DNA of 64,000 nt from Penium margaritaceum (taxonomy: Eukaryota > Streptophyta > Zygnematophyceae > Desmidiales > Peniaceae), in the NCBI GenBank assembly GCA_023375785.1, contig SZWC01001536.1:161790-225789 (forward strand), read 5' to 3'. Numbering within the stretch: the first letter of the stretch is position 1; every line of letters begins with the position of its first letter. The notes under the pieces are model-generated. The model was not told the origin of the DNA and did no database searches. It saw only the letters and a program-made list of their open reading frames with translations. Below are positions 26,576-38,500 of the stretch, in pieces. Made by a program: the position numbers and the translations under genes.

Positions 26576-29513
26576 ACTTACATGCACTTACACGTAGTCA
26601 CATGTAGTTACACGTAGTTACATGCAATTACACGCACTTACATGCACTTACACGCACTTACACGCACTTACACATACTTACACGCACTTACAGGCACTTA
26701 GACACACTTACACTTGCTTACACGTACTTACATGCACTTACACATACTTACACATGTTTACACGCACTTACACACACTTACATGGACTTACACGCACTTA
26801 CACATACTTACACGTACTTACACACACCCACACACACTTATACGTACTTACACGCACGTGCACACACTTACACGCAGTTGTACGCACTAACACATACTTA
26901 CACACACTTACACGCACCTACACGCACTTTGACACACTTACACACACTTACAGGCACTTATGCCCACTTACATGCACTTATATGTACTTACACGCACTTA
27001 CATGCACTTACACGTACTTACACGCACTTACACACACGTACACACACTTACACGTACTTACACACACCTACACACACTTTTACGCACTTACACTCACTAA
27101 CACGCACTTACACACACCTACACGTACTTGGACACACTTACACGTACTTACACGCACTTACACCTACTTACACGCACATACACGCAGTTACACGCACTTA
27201 CACATCCTTGCACGTACCTACATACAGTTACACCCACTTACACACACTTACGTGCACTTTCACGCACTTAGAGATACTTACACGCAGTTATACATACTTG
27301 CACATACTTACATGTACTTACAGACACTTACACACATTTATACCCACTTATATGCACTTATACACACTAACACGCACTTTACACGCACTTGCACGCACTT
27401 ACATGCACTTATACGCACTTATACACACTTACACATACTTACACGCACTTACACAAACTTACACATACTTCCACACACTTACACTTACTTACACGCACTT
27501 ATACGCACTTATACGCACTTACACGCACTTATACACACATATACGCACTTACATGCACTTATACATACCTGCACACACTTACACACACTTATACGCGCTT
27601 ACACGCACAAAAACACACTTACACACACTTACACACACTTACGTGCACTTACGTGCACTTACATGTACTTATACACACTTACACGTACATACACGCACTT
27701 AGACAAACTTACACGCACTTACACACACTTACACACACTTACACGCACTTACACGCACTTACATGCACTTATACGCACTTGTACGCACTTACACACACTT
27801 ACACGTACCTACACACACTTACACGTACTTATACGCACTTGCACACACTTACACGCACTTACACGTACTTACACACACTTGCACACACTTACACACACTT
27901 ACACGCACTTACACACACATACACATACTAACACACTCTTACACGTACTTGCACACACTTATAGGTACTTATACGCACTTACACGCACTTATACACACTT
28001 ATACGCACTTACACACACTTATACATACTTACACGTGCTTACACGCACTTACACACACTTACATGTACATACACGCACATACACACAAGTACGTATACTT
28101 ACACGCACTTACACACACTTACACATACTTACACTCACTTACACGCTCATACACGCATTTACACACACTTACACACACTTACACGCACTTACACACACTT
28201 ACACGCACTTACACGCATTTACACACACTTATACATACTTACAGGTACTTACATGCACTTACACGTACTTACACGTATTTACACGCACTTGCACACACTT
28301 ACACGCACTTGCATGCACTTGCACGCACTTACATGCACTTGGACACACCTACACGCCCTTACACATACTTACACGCACTTACATGCACTTACACGCACTT
28401 TCACGCACTTACACGCACTTACACGTACTTACAAACGCTCACCTGCACTTACACGCACTTACACGCACTTACATGTACTTACAAGTACTAACACGCACTT
28501 ACACATACTTCCATGCACCTACATGCATTTATACACACTTATACGCATGTACAAGCACTTACACGTACTTACACGCACTTACACGCACTTACATGTACTT
28601 ACACACAGTTACACGCAGTTACACAAACTTACACACACTTACACGCACTTACACGCACTTAGACGCTCTTAATCGTACTTACATTCACTTGCACGCACTT
28701 ACACGCACTTACACACACTTACACGTACTTACACGGACTTATACACACTTACACGCACTTACATACACTTACACGCACTTACACGCATTTACACGCACTT
28801 ACACACACATACACGCAGTTACATGTAGTTACACGCACTTGCACGCACGTACACACACTTACACGCACTCAAACGCACTGACATACACTTACACGCACTT
28901 ACACGCACTTCTACGCACTTACACATACTTACACACACTTACACGCACTTTCACACATTTACACGCACTTACACGCATTTACACGTACTTAAATGCACTT
29001 ACACGTACTTACACACACATACACATACTTACACGCACTTACATGCACTTACACGCACTTACACGTACTTACACACACTTACACGCACTTACACATAGTT
29101 ACACGTACTTACACTTAGTTACACGCACTCACACATACTTACACGCACTTACATAAACTTACATGCACTTACATGCACTTACACGCCATGACACGTACTT
29201 ACAGGCACTTACATGCACTTACACGCAGTTACACGCAGTTACACACACTTACACGTACTTACACGCACTTACATGCACTTACACACACTTACACGCACTT
29301 GTACACACTTATACATACTTACGCGTAGCTACACATAGTTACACACACTTACACGCACTTACACGCACTTACATGTACTTACACGCACTTGTACGCACTT
29401 ATACGTACTTATGCGCAGTTACACGTAGTTACACGCACTTACACGCAGTTACATGCACTTACACGCACTTACACGCACTTACACGTACTTACACGTACTA
29501 ACACACTCTTTCT

Positions 29514-29988
29514 GCAACATGTAGGAGTTTATTGGTGGAATGGCCATGGGCCCGATTTGCATATTTTTGCATTGTGTATCCACTGTTTGATGTTGGATAC
29601 ATGCATTTTACCAGTTTTAGCATCTGACTTGTGATTCTGCACGTCTAGGTTCAGACGGCGTAGCGTTCTGACATGTCAACACTAAGTTACAGCTAAAACA
29701 GTGGTTTTGGGCTGGTTTTAGGATAGACCTCGTACTATCGCGGTCGACACCCGCCGTGCGCCGCGGCAGGTACTTATGCCATGGACCTGTAACTTGTCAT
29801 TTCTCTCTACAAATGCTATTGAAGTATTATGTAACTCTGACTTGTGTCTCCTAACCAGACCCTTGCCGTCGTGTGTACAACCTGTGACTGTATTCAACGT
29901 CTGACGGGGCACTGACGCTGAGTCAGCGACTGTATCGCAAGGAGGCTTATACACATCTTCTCACCTGGTTGCGCCATTGCTGAGCCCT
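29514..29988. other. Non-repetitive island, possible LTR-retroelement remnant
   Basis: About 475 bp of mixed-composition DNA between B10 and C11. The longest minus-strand frame (29718-29954, 78 codons) matches nothing I can name with confidence. Its stretch with FVERN followed by LQVHGIST has a faint likeness to the end of copia RNase H (FVRE, then LQVxHIPT). Downstream on that strand lies TGTTGACATGTC, which could be an LTR start. Both points are weak inference; no terminal repeats were found. Confidence 0.3.
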
Positions 29989-32900
29989 AGTTACACCCTA
30001 GTTTCATCCTTATTGTGCCCTAGTTTCACCCTTCTTGTGCCGTAGTTGTGCCCTAGTCACACCCTAGTTGCATCCTAGTTGTGCCCTAGTTGAGCCTTTG
30101 TTGTGCCCATGTTGCGTCCAACTTATGTCCTAGTCTTACGCCCTAGTTTTGCCCTGGTTGCACCCTAGGTGCGCACTTGCTGTATCCTATTTGTGCCATA
30201 GTTACGTCTTGTTTGCACCCTAGTTATGTCCTAGTTGTACCCTAGTTGCATCCTTGTTAGGCCCTAGTTCCACCCTAGTTGAGGCCCTAGTTGCGCCCTG
30301 GTTTTGCCCTAGTTGCGTCAAAGTTACGTGATGTTTGTGCCCTAGTTGTGCCCCCAATGTGCCATGGTTTTCACCCTAGTGGTCGCCTAGTTATGCCTTG
30401 GTTGTGCCCTGGTTGCGCCCTAGTTGTGCCCTTATTGCACCGTAGTTGCACCCTAGTTGCGCCCTACTTGCACCCTAGTTGTACCCTAGTTCCACCGTGG
30501 TTGTACACTGTTTTCTTCCTTGTTGCGCCCTAGCTACACCCTAGCTATGCCCTAGCTGCGCCCTGGTCTCGCACCATTTCCTCCCTAGTTACATCCTAGT
30601 TCTGCCATAGTTACGCTCTAGTTGTGCCCTAGTTGTGTCCTATTTCCGCCTTAGATGTACCATAGTTGTGTCCTAGTGGTGTCCTAGTTGCACCCAAGTT
30701 GTGCCCTAGCTATGCCCTAGTTGCACCCTAGTTGCGCCCTTGTTGTGCCCTAGTTGTGCTCGAGTTGTGCCCTAGTTGCCCCCAAGTTGCACCCTAGTTG
30801 TGTCCTACTTGTGCCTTAGTTGTACGCCAATTGTGCCCCAAGTGTGCCCTAGATGTGCATATGTTGCGACCTAGTTGCGCCCTAGTTGTGCCCTAGCTGC
30901 ATCCCAGTTGCTCCCTAGTTGCACCGTAGTTTTGTCCTTCATTTCATCCCGGTTCTATCATAGTTGTGCCCTAGTTATGCCGTATTTGCGCCATAGTTGC
31001 AGCCTAGATGCGCTTAGTTGTACACTAGCTATGCCCTTGTGGAATCCTAGTTGCGTCCGAGTAGCACCCTCGTTGCGTTCTAGTTCCCTCGTTGTACGCT
31101 AGTTGCACCAAAGTTGTTCCTTAGTTACACCCTACTTGCATCCCATTTACACCCTAGTTGCACCCGTGTTGTGCCCTAGCTATGCTCGAGTTGTATCCAT
31201 GTAGCACCCTAGTTGCATCATACTTGAGCAGTAGTTACGACCTAGTTGCACTCTACTTCTGCCTTGTTGCATCCTAGTTGTGCCCAAGTCGCCCCCTAGT
31301 TGCTTCACATTTGCGTTCTAGTTGCATCCTAGTTGCATCATGAATACGCTCACAGTTACGTTCCAATTGTGCCATAGTTACGTCCTGGTTGTGTCCTAGT
31401 TCTGTTCTAGTTGTATCCTAGTTGCGCCCTATTTGCGCCCTAGTTACAACCTAGTTATGGCCTAGTTGCGCCCTAGTTGCGTCCTAGTTGCACCAAAGTT
31501 TGACCCTAGTTGTCCTCTAGTTGTGCCCCAATTATGCCATAGATGCACCCTAGCTGCACCTTAGATGTACCCTAACTGCGTCCTAGTTGGGCCTTAGTTG
31601 CATCATAGTTGCTCCCTAGTTGCATCCTAGTTGAGCTCAAGTTGGACCCTACTTACATCCCAGACACACCCTAGTTAAACCCTAGTTTCACCCTAGCTAC
31701 ATCCTTGTTGTACCCTAGTTGCGCCGTTGTTGTGCCCTAGTTGTGCCCTAGTTGTGCCCTAGTTGCGCCCTAGTTTCATCCTAGTTGCATCCTAGTTGAG
31801 CCCTAGTTGCGCCCATCTTGTTTCCAAGTTGCGCCCTAGGGTCACCCTACTTGTGTCCTAGTTGGGACCTTCTTGCTTTCTAGTTGCGCACTAGGTGTGT
31901 CCTAGTTGTGTCCTATTTGTACCCTAGTTATTTCCTAGTTGTGCCCTAGCTGCACCCTAGTTAGGTCCTAGTTGCACCCTAGTTAGGACCTAGTTGCGCC
32001 CTGGTTACGCCCTAGTTGTGCCCAAGTTGTGCCCTATTTGTGCCCTAGTTGTGCCCCCATTGCATCGTAGTTGCGCCCTAGTGGTGCCCTAGCTATGCCT
32101 TGGTTGTGTCCTAGTTTCACCCTAGTCGTACCCTAGTTGTGCCCAAGTTGCACCCTAGTTACGTCGTAGTTGTGCCCTAGTTGCGCCCTATTCGCAGCCT
32201 CTTTGCACCTTAGTTGTGCCCTAGCTACGCCCTAATTGTGCCCAACTTACACTCTAGTTATATCCTAGCTGCACCGTTGTTGTGCTCTAGTTGCGCCTGA
32301 GTTGTGTCCTTTTTCCGCCCTAGCTGCTTCCTAGTTGTGTCCTAGTTGCGCCCTAGCTAGGTCTTAGCTGCGTCCTGGTTGCGCCTTGGTTGTACCCTAA
32401 GCGCATCCTAGTTGCGCCCTAGTTGCGCCCTAGTTGTGTCCTAGTTGCGCCCTACTTGCAACCTAGTTGCATCCTAGTTTTGCCCTTGTTATGCCTTAGT
32501 GGCACTCAAGGTGTGCCCCAATTGTGGCTCAGATGTGCATTAGTTACGCCCTAGTTGCACACTAGTTTCATCCTAATTATGCTCTAGTTGCACCCTAGTT
32601 GCCCCCACCCCCCCATTGCGTCCCTGTTGTGTCCTAGTTGCACCCTGGTTGCGCCCTAGTTTCATCATAGTTTTACCCTAGCTATGTCTTAGTTGCATCG
32701 TAGCTGTGCCCTAGTGGTTTCTAAGTTGCGTCCTTGTTTCACCCTAGTTGCACCCTAGTTCCCTCATTGTACACTAGATACACCACAGTTACGCCCTAGT
32801 TGCACCCTTGTTGCATCCTAATCACACACTAGTTGTACCCTAGTTGTGCCCTAGGTAGGTCCTAGTTGCGTCCAAGTTACACCCTAGTTGCGTCATACAT

Positions 32901-34916
32901 GTGCTGTAGTTGCAACCTAGTTGTGCCCTAATATGCCTAGTCACGCCCTAGTTCTGCTAAAGTTGCGCCCCAGTTGCACCCTAGTTGCCTCCTAGTTGCA
33001 TCCAACTAGGAGTTGCATCCAACAGTTTGTGCCCGAGTTGCTTCCTATTTGCGTTCTAGTTGCATCCTAGTTGCGCCCTAGTTAGGCCCTAGTAGCTCCC
33101 AACTTGCGCCCTGGTTTCACCCCAGTTGTGTCCCACTGATGGTCTAGTTGAGCCCTAGTTGTGCCCAAGTTGCGCGCTGGTTTCACCCTAGTTGTGACCT
33201 AGATGCGCCCTAGGTGTGCCCTAGTTGTTCAAAACTTACGTCTTAGGTGTACCCTAGATGTGCCCTAGCTGCACCAAAAATGCTACCTAGTTGCGCCCTT
33301 CTTGCAACCTAGTTGTGTCCTAGTTGCATCCTAGTTACGGCCTAATTGAATCCTAGTTGTGTCCCAGTTGCGTCCTAGTTTCATCCAAGTTGTACCCTAG
33401 TTATAACCTTGTTCCACCATAGATACACCCTATTAGCGTCCTAGTTGCGCACTTGTTGCCCCCTTCTTGTAGCTTAGTTGCATAGTAGTCGCGCCCTAGT
33501 TAGGCCATAGTTGTGCCCTAGTTGCGCCCTAATTTGTCCCTAGGTGCGCCCTAGTTGCACCCATGTTGTACCCTAGATATGCCCTAGTTGCTCCCTAATT
33601 GCTCTTGAGTTCTAGTTGCGCCCTAGCTCCTAGTTGCGTCAGAATTCTGCCCTAGTTGCGGCGTAGTTGCGTCCTACTTACGTCCTAGTTGCGCCCTAGT
33701 TTTGCACTAGTTATGCCATAATTGTGCCATCTTTGCACCCAAATTGTGACCTAGTTGTGGTCTAGTTGCGGCCTAGTTGCGACCTAGTTGCGCCCAAGTT
33801 GCACCCTATTTGTGCCCTAGTTTCACCCTAGTTGCGTCCTAGTTGTGCCCTACTTGCACCTTAGTTGCGCTCTAGTTGCGCCCTAGTTGTGCCCTAGTTA
33901 CGCCCTAGTTGTGCCCTAGTTGTGCATAATTGCCTCCTAGTTGTACTCTAGTTGCACCCTAGTTTCACCTCAGTTTTTTCCTAGTTACGCACTAGTTGCA
34001 CAGTAGTTTGGCACTGGATTTACTCTAGTTGCACCCTAGTTTCACCCTTGTTGCCCCCTAGTTGAACTCTAGTTGCACCCTAGTTGCGCCTTCGTTAAAA
34101 CCTAGTTTTATCCTAGTGACACCCTAGTTGCACCCTAGTTGTGCCCTAGTTACGCCCGATTTTAGGCCTATTCACGCCCATGTTTTGCACTGTTTGCAGC
34201 CTAGTTGCACCCAATTTGTGCCCTAGTTTCACCCTAGTTGTGACCTAGTTATGCCCTAGTTGTGTCCTAGTTGTGTCCTAGTTGTTCCCTAGTTGTGCTC
34301 CAGTTGCAATCTAGTTACGCCCTAATTGCTCCCCAGTTGAACCCTACTTGCACCCTTGTTACTCCCTCCTTGTACCCTAGTTGTATCCTGGTTGCATCCT
34401 AGTTGTGTCCTAGTTGGGTCGTACTTGTGCCTTAGTTGCACCCTAGTTGCGCCTTTATTGGACCCTAGTTGCACCCTAGTTGTGCCGTAGATGCGTCCTT
34501 ATTGTGTCCAAGTAGCACCCTAGTTGCGTCCTAGTTGCGCTGGAGTTACAATCTAGACATGCCCTAGTTGCACCCTAGTTACGTCCTAGCTGCGCCCTCG
34601 TTGCACTCTAGTTGTGCCATACTTATGTCCTAGTTGCGCCCTAGTTGCACCCAATATCTGCAGGAGTTGCACCCTAGGTGCATTCCATTTATGCTCTACT
34701 TGTGCACTAGTTGTGCCCTAGCTGTGCCATAGTTGTGCCCTAGTTGCACCCTAGTTGTGGCCTAATTGCAACCTCGTTGCATCCTAGTTGCACCCTAGTT
34801 GCGTTCTAGTTGTAGCCTAATTGGGCCCTAGTTGCGCCTAATTTGCACCAAATTTGCGTCCAAGTTACGCCCTATTTGTGCCCTAGTTAAGCCCTAAATG
34901 TGCCATAGTTGAGCTG
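29989..34916. repeat. 11-bp minisatellite array, family C11 (TAGTTGCGCCC), part 1
   Basis: Head-to-tail 11-bp units with consensus CCCTAGTTGCG and variants TTGTG and TTGCA. The unit differs from A11 at only two positions (TAG for CAC). The TAG supplies stop codons, so only short frames occur. Units are more diverged than in the 176-bp block of A11. No gene is visible. Confidence 0.97.
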
Positions 34917-35574
34917 TAGGGAAACTTCCTCGTAGGTGCGGGCACTGATGAGAGAGTGACAAAGAGCGAGTGACGATAACACCGAAAATCTGGGTACAGT
35001 GCGAGAGCACAGGCCCGGAGGCAACGCGAAGAGAGGAACTTGGTCCCAGAGGGTGAACGTTGATAGTATCTTCTCTGGAGATGTTCCTGCAAGGTCACAC
35101 TTTATTTTCATCGGATCCTACACCCCTTGAATTGATCTCGGAGATAATCTTGACACTACCATCCACGTATACGACGTAGTCCACATCTGTATAGCAGACC
35201 ACCTGCTCTACCATCAAACCTCAGGCATGCATGCCACATGGCCTGTAGGTAGCGGAGGATGCGCTTCATCGCTTGCAGTGTTGTGGTCTAGGATCCACCA
35301 CTAACCTGCTCACCTGACCCACCGCGTAGGTCAGGTCCGGCCTTGTCGCCACGATGACGTACATAAAGCTGCCCACCGGACTTTGGCAGGACACCCTACG
35401 CATGTGCTCCCACTCTTCTTTCTTCAGCGGTGCCATTGTTGTACTTTGCTCATAGCTGTTGGAGAGCGGACTGCCCATTGGTTTGCATGTGTGGTACGGA
35501 GCGACTCCCTTACCGTGTAAGGGGTGATCCTAAAAGCATTACTCCATGGTGGACTGCAAAACAGTGGGAAAGTA
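34917..35574 (-). pseudogene. Decayed Ty1/copia pol fragment (end of RT and start of RNase H)
   Basis: A 658-bp non-repetitive island within C11. On the minus strand, 35478-35266 encodes the end of a copia-type reverse transcriptase: CKPMGSPL, then SPVGSFMYVIVATRPDLTYA and VGQVSRLVVDP, matching the family's VGSLMYxxxxTRPDIxYAV signature. After a frameshift near 35270 comes MKRILRYLQA (copia KRILRYL). After another comes CYTDVDYVVYVDG near 35165-35205, which fits the YxDxDWxGD start of RNase H. The remaining DNA to 34917 shows no motif I can name and may be LTR. Gag, protease, integrase and most of RT are absent. At least two frameshifts make it non-functional. Confidence 0.85.
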
Positions 35575-38500
35575 GGCCCTAGTTGGGTCCTAGTTCACCA
35601 TAATTTGCGTCTTATTTCACCTTATTCGCACCCTAGTTTCAGCCTAGCTGCGCCAGGTTGCGTCCTAGTTGTGCCCTACTTGCGTCCTCATTGTGTCTAA
35701 ATTGCACCTCTGTGGAGTCCTAGTTGAGCCTTAGTTGCGTTCTAGTTACGCCCTAGTTGCACCCTGGCTGCACCCTAGTTGTGCCTTAGTTCCACCCTAA
35801 TTGCGCTTAAGTTGCACCGTAGTTGCGCCCTAGTTGTGCCCTATTTGTGCCCTAGTTGCACCCTAGTTTTTCCCTAGTTGGGCCCTAGTTGCGCCCTAGT
35901 TATGCCATAGTTGCGCCCTGGTTGCACCCTGGATGCAACCTAGTTGCGCCTCAGTTGTGCCCTAGTTGCGTCCTAGTTGCGTCTTTGTTGCGCCCGAGAT
36001 GCCTCCTAGTTGCACTCTAGTTGTGCCCTCGTTGTCCTCTAGTTGCATCCTGGTTGATTCCTACTTATGCCCTATTTTCGCCCTAGTTGCGCTTTAATTG
36101 TGCCGTAGTTGCGCCATAGTTGGGCCCTAGTTACACCTTAGTTAAACCGTAGTCTACTAAAAAACATGTCCTTTTTGCACCCTAGTTGCGTCCTACTTGT
36201 GCCCTAGTTCTGTACTAGTTGTGCCCAAGTTGCATTCTAGTTGTGCCCTAGTTGCACCCTAGTTGCACATTAGATGCGCCCTAGTTGCCCCCTTGTTGAG
36301 GCCGAGTTGTACCCTATTTTCACACTACTTGTGTGAAAACGAGGCCGAGTTGCGTTCTCGTTACGCCCTAGTTGTGACCAAGTTGCACCCTGTTTACACC
36401 CTTGATGCGTCCTAGGTGTGCCCTAGTTGGGCCCTAGTTGCACCCTAGTTGCACCCTAGTTGCGCACTAGTTGTGTCTTAGTTGTGCCTCAGTCGCACCA
36501 TAGTTGTACCCTAGTTGTAGCCTTGCTACGCACTTGGTGCACCCTACTTGTGCCCAATTTGTGCCCTAGCTATGCTATGTATACATCATCGTTGCACCCT
36601 ATTTGCGCCTTAGTTGGGCCCTAGTTTTGCCCTAGTTGTGCCCTAGTTACTTCTTAGTTGCACCCTGTTTCACCCCAGTTGCGTCCTAGTTGCACCCTAT
36701 TTGCTTCCAAGTTGCGCCCTAGTTGAGGCATTGCTGTGCCTCCTTGGGCCCTAGTTGTGCCCTGGTTGCGCCCTAGTTGTGCTCTGGTTATGCCATACTT
36801 ATGGCCTAGTTACACCCCAATTGCACCCTAGTTGTGTCCTAGTTGTGCCCTAGTTTCGCCCTAGTTCTACCCTAGATGTGTCCTAGTTGCATCCTTGTTG
36901 TGCCCTACTTGCGTCTTAGTTGCGTCCTAGTTACACCCAAGCTGCATCTCAGTTGTGCCCAAGTTACATCCTAGTTGTGCCGTAGTTACACCCTAGTTGC
37001 GCCCTTGTTGAGCCCTAGTTGTGCCCTATTTGCAACCTAGTTGCACCCTAGTGGTGCCCTAGTTGTGCCAAAGTTATATCATTTAAGCCCTAGTTACATC
37101 CTAGTTACGCCTTCGTTGCACCATAGTTGTGCTCTAGTTGCACCCTAGTTGTGTCCTATTTTTGCCCTAGGTACACCCTAGTTGGACCCTAGTTATGTCT
37201 TGGTTGAGCCCTTTTTACACCCCAGTTTCGCCCTTGTTGTGCCCCAGTTGTGCCCTTGTTGTGCCCCAATTGCGCCCTTATTGTGCCCTAGGTTGACCCC
37301 TGTTGCACCCTAGTTGTGCCCTAGTTACGCCATAGTCATGTTCTAGTTGCATCCTTCTTACGCCCTAGCTGCATCAAAACTGCGCCATAGCTGCACCCTA
37401 GTTGTGCCCTAGTTACGCCCTACTTACATCCTACTTGCGAACTGGTTGTGCCATGGTTGCACCCTAGTTGTGCCCTGGTTGTGCCCTAGCTATGCCCTAG
37501 TTGCTTCCTATTTGCTTACTAGTTGTGCCATAGTTGCACCCTAGTTCCGTCCTAGTTTCACCCAAGCTATGCCCAAGTTATGCCCTTCTTGCACCCTAGT
37601 TACATCCTAGTTGTGCCCTAGTTGTACCCTTGTTGCGCCTTATTTGTGCCCTAGTTACACCCTAGTTGTACCCTGGTTGCGTCCAAGGTGTGACCTAGTT
37701 ACACCCTAGTTGTGCCCTAGCTGCACCCTTGTTGCATATTCGTTGTCCCCTACTTGTGTCACAGATGTGCCCTAGTTGTACCCTAGTTCCGCATTAGTTG
37801 TACCATAGTTACACCCTAGTCGCACCCTTGTTGCGCCCTAGTTGCATCCTATCTTTGCTCAATTTGTGCCCTAGTTGCACCCTTGTTGCATCCTAGTTGC
37901 ATCCCAATTACAACCTAGTTGTACCAAGTTACACCTACTTGCATCCTAGTTGCATCCTAGCTGTACTTTAGTTACACCCAACTTGCGCCCTAGTTGCGTC
38001 TAAGAAGTGCCCACGTAGCATCCTAGTTGTGCCCTAGTTTTTCCCTAGTGCATCCTAGTTACGCCCTAGTTGCACCCTAGTTGCACCCAAGCTGTGTCCT
38101 AGTTGTGCCTTTGTTGCGCCCTAGTTGCGCCCTAGTTGTGCCCTAGTTTCACCCTAGCTGTGTCCTAGTCGCACCCTAGCTGCTCCCTAGTTGCATCCTA
38201 CTTGTGCCTTAGTTGTGCCCTAGATGCACCTTGGTTCCCTGGTTTCATCCTAGTTGTACCCTAGTTGTTCCCTGGTTGCACCCTAGTTGGACCCTAGTTG
38301 CGTTCTAGTGACGCCCAAGTTGTGCCCTGCTTACATCCTTGTTGCACCCCGGTTGTACCCAAGTTGCATCCTACTTGTAGCCTAGTTGCCCCTAGGTGCG
38401 TCCTAGTTGTACCCTAGTTGCATCCTTGTTGTGACCTAGTTGCGCGTGAGTGGCATCCTAGTTGAGCATTGGTTGCTCCCTAGTTACGCCTTAGTTGTGT

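Larger units (their letters stand above)
9527..29513. repeat. 10-bp minisatellite array, family B10 (CACTTACACG)
   Basis: About 20 kb of 10-bp units with consensus CACTTACACG. The common variants CACTTACACA and CACTTACATG change the single CpG to CA or TG. Three units make 30 bp, giving the period HLHALTRTYT in open plus frames of up to 844 codons, which I treat as repeat artefacts. Unlike A11, this array is broken by nine blocks in reverse orientation and by a roughly 500-bp higher-order module. It contains one N run. Confidence 0.97.

Noticed and set aside
26622-29156. 844-codon open frame and many similar frames in B10
   Set aside because: Pure HLHALTRTYT periodicity from the 10-bp unit, with comparable frames overlapping it and no non-repeat domain.
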